This document shows positions 35,277-44,035 of a stretch of 64,000 nucleotides of DNA, in pieces. Location of the stretch: NCBI GenBank assembly GCA_934444735.1, contig CAKSDE010000008.1, forward strand, positions 1-64,000, given 5' to 3'. The DNA is from an uncultured Clostridia bacterium. GTDB lineage: Bacteria; Bacillota; Clostridia; UBA1381. How positions within the stretch are numbered: the stretch's first letter is position 1; each line of letters begins with the position of its first letter. The notes beneath the pieces are model-generated. The model was not told the origin of the DNA. It ran no database searches and saw only the letters and a list, made by a program, of their open reading frames with translations. The translations under genes and the position numbers were made by a program.

Positions 35277-36457
35277 CTTATATCAACCTTTACTTTCTCT
35301 AACGCCTTTACACAGTCAGCAATAGCAAGCATTGCATTATCTGCCTGTGCAATAACGAATCCAACCCTATCAACACTGCTTTTGATTTCACCGACATTTT
35401 CTCCTACACCGTGAACTATAGAAACCTGTCTGATTCCGGGAAGTTCCCGTGCTTCTTCAATTCCGTTTATCTCTTTCACAATCCCTGTCCCCGTCTTCAA
35501 ATATCTTATTGCAGAACCCTTGTTCCACTTTGGTGATATATCAGGTTTTTCTCCGAGGGCAATCCTTATACAGCACTCAACCATATCAACACCGGTAGAT
35601 AACGGTACGAGATGCGTAGTGATGCAGTCGCCGCCTAACCTTGCACCGAGTTCAACAATCTTAGGTCCGTCTTTTGTAACCTTAATTTCGGTATGTGACG
35701 GACCGTTCTGTATACCAATAGCCTTATTGGCTGCAATAGCGACCTTTGCTATCTTACTTTTCATCTCATCACTTAATCGACTCGGCTGGCTATGACCCAT
35801 TTCCACAAAGTAGGGAGCGCCTGTGGTCAGTTTGTCTGTAATTTGGATGACATGAACATTTCCGTCCACGGCAAGAGTCTCAACACTGACCTCCGAACCT
35901 TCCATAAATTCTTCAACAACAATTTCTCCGCTGCGTGAATACCGAGCAGTGTATTCATATGCGGCATTAAGATCAGTACCGTCTTTTAGGAGATCAACAC
36001 CGCGGCTTCGGGAATTATCCGCAGGTTTAACAATGCACTTATAACCTGCCGCCTTTACCTTTTCTACGGCATCAATGAATGCTTCTTTCCCGTTCACTCT
36101 AAAATACAGAGGAACCGGTACCTCGGCTTTTTTTTAATGCATCACGCATAAACGCCTTATTCGTAGCCTTAAGAGCAGTGTCTTTGCTTATCCCTACAAG
36201 CCCCATTTCATGGCTCACCACAGCTACAGACTGCATCGGCATATCAGAAGCAAGAGTTATTATTCCGTCAATCTGATGCTTTTTTTGCTGTTTCCAAAAT
36301 AGCCGGAATATCAATGGTGCTGATAATCTCTTTTACAACCCCGGGTACACCGAATCCTACTGCTGCTGGGTTCATATCAACAGCAATAACTCCCAGTCCC
36401 ATTTCTATGGCCTCTCTCAATTGCAGGGAGCTGAAGTATACCGGCTCCCAAAATCAT
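35273..36457 (-). pseudogene. ATP-grasp protein (carbamoyl-phosphate-synthase-like), three frameshifts
   Basis: Joining frames gives a protein of about 395 residues. It starts MILGAGILQLPAIERA, passes through ASDMPMQSVA and IVKPADNSRSRGV, and ends in a C-terminal ATP-grasp metal site (LGARLGGDCITTHLV). Three single-base additions break it on the minus strand: an extra G near 36402-36412, an extra A in the run at 36280-36286 (7 where 6 keep frame), and an extra A in the run at 36128-36135 (8 where 7 keep frame). The longest open piece is 35273-36097. Intact homologues occur in exopolysaccharide clusters, where they probably ligate an amino acid to a sugar. The 5' end is joined to a sugar-transferase stub. 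Confidence 0.8.
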
Positions 36458-36463
36458 AATTTT

Positions 36464-36607
36464 TTTTATTAAAATTCCAGAAATAATGATTACTATCCCA
36501 ACAGGAATCATCAAGATGGCGGATACAATCACATCAAAAAGCCGCTTAATAAATCGGAACACAAGGCTTCCGGAGGGTTTCATATTATTTGAAATATTAT
36601 TTAACAT
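36464..36607 (-). pseudogene. Truncated undecaprenyl-phosphate sugar transferase stub
   Basis: About 48 codons match the start of a WcaJ/EpsL-type sugar transferase: a short basic N-terminus, then RFIKRLFDVIVSAILMIP and a single membrane helix ending at ISGILIK. The catalytic cytoplasmic domain is absent. The frame instead runs straight into the ATP-grasp coding sequence at 36457, indicating a deletion of roughly 0.5 kb or a recombination join. It overlaps the end of the epimerase fragment by 11 nt. Confidence 0.75.
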
Positions 36608-37447
36608 AGCAAAACAACTCCTGATATTTGTTTACATCCAAATCTTTTTTGTAGTCAGTCATCATTACACGAAAATCCGAATAAGCGGGTTCAAATCCGA
36701 AATCCCGCTTTGCTTTCTCCATAGAGAACAGATAAGAAGGTGTATTGTTCTGCACTTCAGGTCTGTATGTAATCTTTGATTTTTTGCCGGAGTCAGGTTT
36801 CCAAATTTCTGCAATAACTTCAGCTTGTTCTTGCAATGTTACCCCTCGTCCGGAAGTCATATTGTAAAGTCCGTAAGTATTCTCACTTTTCATAGCGAGG
36901 TAGAAGGCGTGAGCAACATCTTTCACATAAGCCACATCGCGGCTGAGGTTAGGATCGCCAAAGATGCAAATATCCTCACCTTTTGAAGCATTATCAATAA
37001 AAATCTTTAATCCTGACTTTTTCAATACACCATTAATAAACAAACTGTCATGAGGACCCACCCCATAAACCGGCGGAAAACGAAACCATGCATTTTTCAT
37101 GCCATGCTGTTGATTATAGTACTCCAATATATCATTTGCCGCATTTTTGGAAAATACATAGACGGCATGGTCACCTTTGTAGATAAAATCTCTCAGCTCA
37201 TCCTCCGTAATTGTTTTTTTGCCCCATGCACCGCGCACATCAGCATAGGAGCAATTTGAAATTACACGTTGAATGCCGTTTTTACGGCAATATTCAAGAA
37301 CATTAATAGTGCGATTGTGTTGATACGAAAATAGTCTGCGGCGTTTTCATCATCTTCAAGAGTCACTTCTGCATTGGCAGGGAGGATTTCCGGTTTCAGT
37401 TTGATTTTACACTTTTCAATAACATTTTTGGCGATAAAAATATGCAC
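36597..37447 (-). pseudogene. NAD-dependent epimerase/dehydratase, N-terminally truncated and frameshifted
   Basis: The downstream part (36597-37238) encodes the C-terminal two-thirds of an extended SDR sugar-nucleotide enzyme, with FRFPPVYGVGPHDSL and LSRDVAYVKDVAHAFYLA. The upstream part (to about 37447) encodes DDENAADYFRINTI and then shifts frame because one G is missing near 37311-37314. Restoring it gives TINVLEYCRKNGIQRVISNC, contiguous with the rest. The Rossmann nucleotide-binding start (GxxGxxG) is absent: the sequence upstream runs into the terminator of the GtrA operon. It is therefore a broken gene on two counts. Confidence 0.82.
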
Positions 37448-37478
37448 TCCAAAAGTGTCTGATCTTTGGAGTGCATAT
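37436..37478 (-). terminator. Terminator of the GtrA/YfhO/GtrB operon
   Basis: Perfect 14-bp arms (37440-37453, 37465-37478) are followed on the minus strand by five T residues. The decayed epimerase fragment starts inside this hairpin, so the terminator marks the edge of the decayed segment. Confidence 0.85.
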
Positions 37479-37504
37479 CAAAATTATTTTGTAACAGCTC
37501 TCTT

Positions 37505-37930
37505 TTAACTGTTTTTCTTCTCCGATTTCTTCAATAATGCTTTTTTACTTAAAAAGTAGTTTAAAATTATTACTACAATTTGGGCGGCGGTTTTGACGAT
37601 TGCTGAATTATATGATAATTTTGTTATAAATACAAATATAATTACCTCCTCTGTCAGCAATGTGAAAATCCGCCCACCGAAGAACAGCAGCATTTGGCGG
37701 ATAATATCCGAAAGCTTATGCTCGGTGTTAAAAAATACAAACAGCTTATTGACAATGAAAGCGAAAAGCACCGATATAATCCATGACAATATATTTGATA
37801 TATGTTCATTGAATTTCATATTGAAAAGGATAAACGTCGAAATGCTTATCAGGGTAGTTAATACACCGAAAATCAGATACAGCAGAACGCTCTTATATTT
37901 TTTTATCATTGTAATTATAAAATTTTTCAT
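37505..37930 (-). CDS. GtrA-like membrane protein (lipid-linked sugar flippase candidate)
   Basis: A 141-residue protein with four transmembrane helices and the GtrA/DPMS-TMD pattern (KYSVLLYLIFGVLTTLIS-like start; SWIISVLFAFIVNKLFVF in helix 2). GtrA/GtcA proteins are thought to flip undecaprenyl-phosphate-linked sugars made by a GtrB-type transferase. It is the last gene of the operon, overlaps the stop of the YfhO-like gene by 4 nt, and is followed by a strong terminator. The set GtrB-YfhO-GtrA matches CsbB-YfhO-GtcA systems that glycosylate teichoic acids in Bacillus and Listeria. Confidence 0.88.
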   Translation of the reverse strand: MKNFIITMIKKYKSVLLYLIFGVLTTLISISTFILFNMKFNEHISNILSWIISVLFAFIVNKLFVFFNTEHKLSDIIRQMLLFFGGRIFTLLTEEVIIFVFITKLSYNSAIVKTAAQIVVIILNYFLSKKALLKKSEKKNS

Positions 37931-40500
37931 ACTCGTTTCTCCACTCGGTTTTTCTTTATGTATACTATATATGCCAAAAGTGCAAGAATACTTATGGCGG
38001 CAGACTGCGCCAATCCGTCGGGGACGTATTTTAGAGTTACCGTATACGTTCCGTCGGGAAGCTCAATTCCCAGAAATGTATTGTAAACTTTTGTTACCGA
38101 TGCGCCCGATTCGGATATGACTTTCCAGTTCTTATCAAACGGAATACCTGTAAAAATCACATTATCACTGCCCGAAACGTTAAAGACAATCTTGCTGTCG
38201 GAAATGAATGTATAGTCTGCTTTATGCTGAGACATATAGTCCGTTATTTTATCATATGAGGAAATTTCCTCAACATACAGTGAAATATCATCTGGTGAAA
38301 TTGAACCGGAGCTTTCAAGTTTAAGCGTCAACTCATCTCCTGCCGAAAAAGTGCCGCAGTATATGTTAGGATTTACATAACCGAACATTCCGTAATAACC
38401 GCTTCCGACAAGTGTGCCGTTTACGTATACAACAGTGTGCTCAACACCTGCTTTTGACCTGATAAATACCCGTCCGTCAGAGGTGAGCGTGGATTTGAAG
38501 GTGTTTGTATCTGTACCGACAAGCTGCTGCTTTTTATACGGATTTTCTTCATACCCGACAATTGAATTGAATACACTGTTGAGGTTGTCGAAGGATTCGA
38601 TTTGAGGATCATCTGTTAATTGAGTGTTCAATATATTTTTATCGGTATAAAACGCAAGATTACTTCCTTTTGGATTTTGATACAGATCTACAGTATCATT
38701 TGAGTAAATCTTTTGATATGCGTCATCATAATACGAAAAACAGTCATTGGGTGAGCTTGTACATTGGTCGAGAAATTCGGTATTTTTAGAGCCTAACGTA
38801 TACTTAATCCCGAAAAGAGAGTCGGTAAGCGTAGTGTGACCTATATATGTTCCGTAGTGTATTGTACATATACAACCGATTCTGCGCAGAAAATCAATCA
38901 TCTCATGATTATACATACTCGAATAGTGGCTTATGCCGTTATATCCCAGCTGCATTGCATCATTGACGTTCCTGTTGAAGTGTTTTTCGACACGGTAGAA
39001 TCCGTCATCATTGATTTTACTTACTGCATCGCCTGTTTTTTCAACAAAGCTGTCAAATGCATTTTTTTCCGTATATCCGAACCAGTGTATTTCGTTGTAT
39101 CTAAATGAGCCGAGGGAGTTTGCAAAGATCTCGATTACCAGAACACAGCCCAGCGAAGCATAAAGAGCTTTTGATGTATCTTTAACCTCAAATGATGCAA
39201 AGCCGTAGGCAGATGCTGCAATCAGGAAGAAGGTAATAATGTATGTATACCTGAACGGAAAGGATATAGGTTCCTGACCGGAGTGAAGGAGCACGTCCAG
39301 TTTCCCCGAAAAGAGCGGAACTGCGGATATTACCAACAAACCCAATAATATTATGTATTTTTTTGATAAATCTTTTTTAGCCGTCAATATTCCCAAAACT
39401 ATACCTATATATGTGACAATTCCGGAGTAAAGCTGAGGGGCGTCTTTGTTATTGACAAAGGGGAAGAAGTATTTTAAATCGTTAAATGCGCTTTTTCTGA
39501 AAGAGATGATCAACAAAATGACATTAAATATCACTACGGCAGAACCGAGAATGATGAATAATGTTTTGTTGAGCCGGAGGTTTGTTATGAATTTCGGTTT
39601 GAATCCGCTAAGTTTTGCGATAATGTTTAATGCAAGCGCAATAACAAGGACAACAATCCATGCCAAGCATACCAATTTAAAAATATCGGCTACATCTCTA
39701 TTGAGTGACAATGCGAATTTATACAGAAAATTATCCGCCGACATTTTGTTGACAGATAAACGTATCAAGGTTGTCATCAATATAACGGCAGACATTGATA
39801 TACCCAAAAAATAATTATATATCATCTTGAAAAAATTGATCTTTTTTTCGGAAGTTATATATAATGCAAGGCAGTAAAGAACAGAAAAATAAATTGCCAT
39901 TATTCCGGTGTAAAATCCTGTGACAATAATCAGCATTACCGCAATAGGCATTGATTTTCTGTTATCCGATAATGATTTTTCGATTGACAGTATCAGAAAA
40001 GGAAACAGATATACCGTGTCAAACCATATTATATTCATGGAATACATCATTGTAAAACCGCAAAAGGCATACGCAAGAGAAAGCAGAGGTGTTGCTTTTT
40101 TTAATATGCCTTTGTGCGGTACGATAATGGTATTTTCCAACCATAAATTGCATGACATTGCCGCTAAAAATAGTTTTACTATGAAAATTGCAGAGGCAGC
40201 GGCAGAAATGTCTTTAAATAAAAATATCAGCAGATTAACCGGTGATGCGAGATAATATGCTATAAATGATAAAGTATCGTTTCCCGTGCCCAAGCCGAAT
40301 GAGTATGTTGATGAGGGGACTCTTTTGAGCCAGGAAAGAAAGTCTATGTACTGACATCTCATATCGGAAGTGAGCAGCGTTTTTGAACCGAACGGTGACA
40401 GCCCGAAGCCTATATAAATCGCGGATATGATAACAGCAAACAAAACAGCTGTACATAAATATGTAGTTTTTCCGGTGATAAAGCTTTTAATTTTCGTCAT
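37927..40500 (-). CDS. YfhO-family membrane glycosyltransferase (GT-C type)
   Basis: An 857-residue multi-pass protein: about 12-13 membrane helices in the first ~460 residues, a large extracytoplasmic region (about 470-825), and a last helix near the C-terminus. This is the YfhO architecture. In Bacillus YfhO is the enzyme that moves a sugar from its undecaprenyl carrier onto lipoteichoic acid outside the membrane. I start it at ATG 40500 (MTKIKSFITG), with GGGAGG upstream. An earlier in-frame ATG would put the start 65 bp inside the upstream gene. It overlaps the GT2 gene by 14 nt and the GtrA gene by 4 nt. Confidence 0.87.
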   Translation of the reverse strand: MTKIKSFITGKTTYLCTAVLFAVIISAIYIGFGLSPFGSKTLLTSDMRCQYIDFLSWLKRVPSSTYSFGLGTGNDTLSFIAYYLASPVNLLIFLFKDISAAASAIFIVKLFLAAMSCNLWLENTIIVPHKGILKKATPLLSLAYAFCGFTMMYSMNIIWFDTVYLFPFLILSIEKSLSDNRKSMPIAVMLIIVTGFYTGIMAIYFSVLYCLALYITSEKKINFFKMIYNYFLGISMSAVILMTTLIRLSVNKMSADNFLYKFALSLNRDVADIFKLVCLAWIVVLVIALALNIIAKLSGFKPKFITNLRLNKTLFIILGSAVVIFNVILLIISFRKSAFNDLKYFFPFVNNKDAPQLYSGIVTYIGIVLGILTAKKDLSKKYIILLGLLVISAVPLFSGKLDVLLHSGQEPISFPFRYTYIITFFLIAASAYGFASFEVKDTSKALYASLGCVLVIEIFANSLGSFRYNEIHWFGYTEKNAFDSFVEKTGDAVSKINDDGFYRVEKHFNRNVNDAMQLGYNGISHYSSMYNHEMIDFLRRIGCICTIHYGTYIGHTTLTDSLFGIKYTLGSKNTEFLDQCTSSPNDCFSYYDDAYQKIYSNDTVDLYQNPKGSNLAFYTDKNILNTQLTDDPQIESFDNLNSVFNSIVGYEENPYKKQQLVGTDTNTFKSTLTSDGRVFIRSKAGVEHTVVYVNGTLVGSGYYGMFGYVNPNIYCGTFSAGDELTLKLESSGSISPDDISLYVEEISSYDKITDYMSQHKADYTFISDSKIVFNVSGSDNVIFTGIPFDKNWKVISESGASVTKVYNTFLGIELPDGTYTVTLKYVPDGLAQSAAISILALLAYIVYIKKNRVEKRV

Positions 40501-41437
40501 TTGAAATATTATCCTCCCGTGAAATATATATTGGTCTGTGCTTTGTTTCAAGGTATGTTTTCGACAGGTATATTCCGACTATTCCGGTAAAGAACATCTG
40601 GATTCCGCCGATAAACAGTATAAAGCTTACCATAGACGCCCAGCCGGCAACGGGATCGCCGAAAATCAAACGTCTTACCACAATGAATATCAGAGATATA
40701 AGAGCAATTATCGACATCAGAACTCCTACGACCGCGCTTACGGTCAGGGGCTGCGTAGAGAATGCGACAATACCGTCAATTGCATAAATCAGCAGCTTGA
40801 AAAACGACCATTTTGTTTCACCCGCAACGCGCTCGATGTTTTCATATTCCAGCCATTTTGTCTTAAAACCAACCCAACTGAAAATACCTTTAGAGAAACG
40901 GTTGTATTCTTTTACATCAAGAATCGAGTCTACGACCTTTCTCTTCATCAGCCTGTAATCTCTTGCGCCGTCCACGATAGGGACATCTGACATCTTATTT
41001 ATCCATTTATAAAAAAGCCGTGCAAAAAATGAGCGCACCGGCGGCTCACCTTTTCTTGTTACGCGTCTTGTGCCTACAATGTCAATATCCTCATTATCAA
41101 GGCAATCAATCATATCGATCAATAAATGAGGAGGATCCTGCAAATCAACGTCCATTACGGCGATATATGTTCCGGAGGCGTGCTCAAGCCCTGCATATAT
41201 CGCTGATTCTTTCCCGAAATTTCTGGAAAAAGAAATATATTTTATCCGTTTATCAGCACTGGCGTATTTCTTCATTACTTCAAGTGTTTTGTCTCTGCTG
41301 CCGTCATCCACAAAAATTACTTCAAGCTCGCATGAGGCAAGCTCATTATCGAAAAGCTTTTTGACCGCATCATAATAAAGAGGTATTGATTCCTCCTCGT
41401 TATAACAGGGAACTACTATGCTTACAGTCTTTTTCAT
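40487..41437 (-). CDS. Polyprenyl-phosphate glycosyltransferase (GtrB/CsbB-type GT2)
   Basis: A 316-residue GT2 enzyme. The N-terminal catalytic domain begins VSIVVPCYNEEESIP, has VDDGSRDKT, and the DxD-type motif AVMDVDLQDPP. The C-terminal part has two membrane helices (about 228-255 and 265-290), as in GtrB, CsbB and DPM1-like enzymes. It should transfer a hexose or HexNAc from a nucleotide sugar to undecaprenyl phosphate at the inner face. It is the first gene of the GtrB-YfhO-GtrA operon and is preceded by a 160-nt leader with three hairpins. Confidence 0.9.
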   Translation of the reverse strand: MKKTVSIVVPCYNEEESIPLYYDAVKKLFDNELASCELEVIFVDDGSRDKTLEVMKKYASADKRIKYISFSRNFGKESAIYAGLEHASGTYIAVMDVDLQDPPHLLIDMIDCLDNEDIDIVGTRRVTRKGEPPVRSFFARLFYKWINKMSDVPIVDGARDYRLMKRKVVDSILDVKEYNRFSKGIFSWVGFKTKWLEYENIERVAGETKWSFFKLLIYAIDGIVAFSTQPLTVSAVVGVLMSIIALISLIFIVVRRLIFGDPVAGWASMVSFILFIGGIQMFFTGIVGIYLSKTYLETKHRPIYISREDNISNDEN

Positions 41438-41502
41438 TGGTATTTTCCTTTCTGAAATTCCTTATATTTTTATTGGAATTATTACTCTGAATCATGTAAA
41501 CA

Positions 41503-41590
41503 CTTGCTTTTCTTGTATAAGAAAAGCAAGATACAAAGCATCTTGCTTTGTAACTGTCTAACTAAAAAATCACAAACGCATCAGCGTTTG
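41503..41590 (-). promoter_or_regulatory. Structured 5' leader with alternative hairpins
   Basis: Three hairpins lie in the untranslated leader of the GtrB-type gene: 12-bp arms at 41503-41514/41519-41530, 9-bp arms at 41532-41540/41544-41552, and 7-bp arms at 41573-41579/41584-41590 followed by a T-run on the minus strand. A competing 9-bp pairing (41524-41532 with 41540-41548) would break the first two. This is an attenuator-like arrangement of unknown ligand. Confidence 0.55.
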
Positions 41591-41603
41591 GTAACTTATT
41601 CTA

Positions 41604-41633
41604 ATTATAGCATAATGTTGGCACAAATGTCAA
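41604..41633 (-). promoter_or_regulatory. Promoter of the GtrB/YfhO/GtrA operon
   Basis: Perfect TTGACA (41628-41633) and TATAAT (41604-41609) on the minus strand with an 18-bp spacer. Confidence 0.82.
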
Positions 41634-41683
41634 TATAAAGCCCAAAATTAAATGAACTGTGAAAGTTATACTTTAATGATAAT

Positions 41684-41721
41684 AAAAAATGATGAGAGTT
41701 CATTTGAGACTCTCATCATTT
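41684..41721 (-). terminator. Terminator of the alcohol dehydrogenase operon
   Basis: 13-bp arms (41687-41699, 41709-41721) are followed on the minus strand by a T-run, ten bases past the stop codon. Confidence 0.85.
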
Positions 41722-41730
41722 TGATATGTT

Positions 41731-42894
41731 TTAAAAACATTCCTTAAGCACTTTTAAAATATCCTCGGGTTTCATCTGCTTGTATCCGCCGCCCAAAACG
41801 GTTGAATTTGCAATCGGCTCAAGCATATCTTCTGTTGCACCGAGCTCACGCAGTGTAAGCGGCAGACCGAGAAGAACGATAAATTCCTTCAATTTTTCGA
41901 TTCCAGCCGAAATTGCGTCATCAGCCGACATATTATCGGTATTGATGCCCCATACATTCTTTGCAAAGCGAACAAACTTATCCTTGCCGTACGGTGCGAT
42001 ATATTTATAGTACGGAACAGAAATTGCGGCAAGACCGGCACCGTGAGCGCAGTCTGTATATGCGCCGAGCTGGTGCTCAATCATATGAACCTCCCAATCC
42101 TGTTCTTTTGAAAGCCCTGTTATGGTATTAAGCCCTATTGTTGCACACCACATGATATTGCTGCGTGCTTCATAATCGGTAGGATTATCTACGGCAACTT
42201 CGGCGCTGTGAATGAGCGAGCGCATTACGCCCTCTAATATATAGTCGCTTGTATTGTCGTCGTCGCCGGAGAAATACTGCTCCATCAGGTGAGACATAGT
42301 GTCAAATATGCCGCTGCACATCTGATATTTCGGGACGGTATAGGTATATTCCGGGTTTAATATTGAAAATTTGGGGTTGACGTTTGCAGGGAATACTCTG
42401 CCGTTTTTAATCATTTCATCTTCGTTTGTGATAACCGAGCCGCCGTTCATTTCGGAGCCTGTTCCCGCCATTGTGAGGATTGATGCTACAGGCACGATTT
42501 TTTCGCCGATAGGCTCAAAATCTATCCAGTATTTTTTCCACGGATCGCCCTCGCAGTATGCGGAAACCGAGATGCCCTTGGCACAGTCGATAACCGAGCC
42601 GCCGCCGACCGCAAGTATCAGGTCGATATTATTTTCGCGAACCAAACGCGCGCCCTCTAAAAGCTGTTTATAAGGCGGATTTGATTTGATTCCCGAAAGC
42701 TCTGTAACATTTTTACCCGAGTCGTTCAGTATTTTTATAACCTTATCATATAAACCGCTCTTTTTTACCGAGCCTTTGCCGTACATGAGCAAAATGTTTT
42801 TGCCGTAATTTTCCAGCTCGGCGGATAAATTATCAAGCGCGTTTTTTCCAAAGTGGATTTTTGTGGGATTATAATAAGTAAAATCAAATTTCAT
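41731..42894 (-). CDS. Iron-containing alcohol dehydrogenase (BdhA/YqhD-like)
   Basis: A 387-residue group III (iron-dependent) alcohol dehydrogenase, most like the NADPH-dependent butanol/aldehyde reductases BdhA and YqhD. It has the nucleotide-binding GGGSVIDCAKGIS, then TMAGTGSEMNGGSVIT, and iron-ligating histidines in the MSHLMEQYF and HMIEHQLGAYTDCAHGAGLA segments. It should reduce short or toxic aldehydes to alcohols. It is the second gene of a two-gene operon with the CMD-cupin protein (16 bp apart), under a MerR-type promoter. The layout parallels the AdhR-controlled adhA/yraC genes of Bacillus subtilis. Confidence 0.93.
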   Translation of the reverse strand: MKFDFTYYNPTKIHFGKNALDNLSAELENYGKNILLMYGKGSVKKSGLYDKVIKILNDSGKNVTELSGIKSNPPYKQLLEGARLVRENNIDLILAVGGGSVIDCAKGISVSAYCEGDPWKKYWIDFEPIGEKIVPVASILTMAGTGSEMNGGSVITNEDEMIKNGRVFPANVNPKFSILNPEYTYTVPKYQMCSGIFDTMSHLMEQYFSGDDDNTSDYILEGVMRSLIHSAEVAVDNPTDYEARSNIMWCATIGLNTITGLSKEQDWEVHMIEHQLGAYTDCAHGAGLAAISVPYYKYIAPYGKDKFVRFAKNVWGINTDNMSADDAISAGIEKLKEFIVLLGLPLTLRELGATEDMLEPIANSTVLGGGYKQMKPEDILKVLKECF

Positions 42895-42910
42895 TTTTAA
42901 AAACCTCCGT

Positions 42911-43657
42911 TTATTCGTTTTCTGTCGGATAATCTTTATCCTCTACCGCTTCAAGCCACTCGGTCTGAGTGTTTTCTCCGGGACATTCTATTGCAATGTG
43001 TGAAAACCAGCTGTCTGCTTTTGCACCGTGCCAGTGCTTTACTCCGGCAGGAATCGTCACCACATCGCCGGGGGAGAGACTTTGAGGCGCTTTTCCTTCC
43101 TCCTGATACCAACCCTCGCCGTCGGTGCATAAAAGAATCTGACCGCCGCCGCTTGACGCTTTATGAATGTGCCAATTATTGCGGCAACCCGGCTCGAATG
43201 TTACATTTGCGGCAAATACAGTCTTTTTGGGATCTGTAAGCGGATTTAAGTAGCTGTTGTCGATAAAATATTTTGCGTAATTGACATTTGGCTCACCTTG
43301 ACCGAATATTCCGCCGTGTGTTTGGCAGGAGTCGTCTTTATAGATTTCTTTTGCCACTCTGAATGCTGCCCATGCATTCGGCCAGCCGGCGTAAAAGGCA
43401 AGATGCGTTAAAATTCCTGCCATTTCAGATTTTGTAACTCCGTTAGTTTTTGCGGTTTTTACGTGGTATTCAAATGATGAATCAATCATTCCTTTGCTTA
43501 CCAGTGCGCTGATTGTCAGAATAGAGCGGAGCTTAAGAGAAAGCCCGTCATCCGACCAGACCTCGCCAAAGAGTACATCGTCATTCAGTTCGGCAAATTT
43601 GGGTGCAAATTCACCGAGGCTGTCTCTGCCTGCTGTTTGCTTGATTTTTCTTTTCAT
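42911..43657 (-). CDS. Carboxymuconolactone decarboxylase-like / cupin fusion
   Basis: A 248-residue two-domain protein. Residues about 10-105 form a CMD/AhpD-like helical domain (LRSILTISALVSKGMIDSSF, AGILTHLAFYAGWPNAWAAF). It does not contain the CxxC of peroxidase-active AhpD proteins, so redox activity is uncertain. Residues about 145-235 form a cupin (WHIHKASSGGGQILLC, PGDVVTIPAGVKHWHGA) with metal-ligand histidines. Fusions of this kind occur widely next to aldehyde or quinone detoxification genes. It is the first gene of the operon and has an AGGAGG site. Confidence 0.88.
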   Translation of the reverse strand: MKRKIKQTAGRDSLGEFAPKFAELNDDVLFGEVWSDDGLSLKLRSILTISALVSKGMIDSSFEYHVKTAKTNGVTKSEMAGILTHLAFYAGWPNAWAAFRVAKEIYKDDSCQTHGGIFGQGEPNVNYAKYFIDNSYLNPLTDPKKTVFAANVTFEPGCRNNWHIHKASSGGGQILLCTDGEGWYQEEGKAPQSLSPGDVVTIPAGVKHWHGAKADSWFSHIAIECPGENTQTEWLEAVEDKDYPTENE

Positions 43658-43722
43658 TTGATTTCCTCCTTATTGACAGTTTCTCTCGGAAATGTTATAA
43701 TTATTCCGAAAGCTCAAATATA

Positions 43723-43753
43723 TTGTACAACTTAAAGTGGACTTTAAGTCAAG
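43723..43753 (-). promoter_or_regulatory. MerR/AdhR-type promoter with 19-bp spacer and internal dyad
   Basis: On the minus strand, TTGACT (43748-43753) and TACAAT (43723-43728) are spaced by 19 bp. Between them lies the dyad CTTAAAG-N4-CTTTAAG (43732-43738, 43743-43749). The long spacer with an operator inside it is the classic target of MerR activators. The half-sites match those I recall for B. subtilis AdhR (CTTAAAG/CTTTAAG with a longer gap). Confidence 0.88.
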
Positions 43754-43793
43754 GGTTTTTTTGAAAAAAGTTTTTAAGAAATTGTAAACTTTA

Positions 43794-44007
43794 TAGGTAA
43801 TTGTAAAATGCAAATTTTACAATTAGCCACAATTCTTATGGGGGTATCAGGGGTGCCAACCCCTGATTTATAATCACAAATGACGACATGTGCGTCATTT
43901 GTGGCTGAAATAAAAAGTTTCAACCTGACATGAAATTAAAATCAGCCGGAACTTTTTATTTCTGCCTAAGAACTTTAATTGGAAAACGTTAGTTTTACAA
44001 TTACCTA
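43794..44007. mobile_element. 214-bp MITE-like non-coding insertion
   Basis: The ends are imperfect inverted repeats (TAGGTAATTGTAAAA at 43794-43808; TTTTACAATTACCTA at 43993-44007), and the element is flanked by identical 13-bp direct repeats (43781-43793 and 44008-44020). Each terminal 36 bp is itself an imperfect palindrome. Inside are three more perfect hairpins: 8-bp arms 43846-43853/43860-43867, 11-bp arms 43875-43885/43893-43903, and 12-bp arms 43908-43919/43950-43961. No open reading frame is present. It sits between the CMD operator and merR. Confidence 0.82.
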
Positions 44008-44035
44008 ATTGTAAACTTTAAAAAGGGAGAGCAAA

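Noticed and set aside
36128..36286. Frame disruptions as plain sequencing errors
   Set aside because: Considered because two lie in A/T homopolymers, but a separate deletion, a gene truncation and a gene fusion occur in the same kilobase while 5-kb frames elsewhere are intact. Read data would still be needed to be certain.
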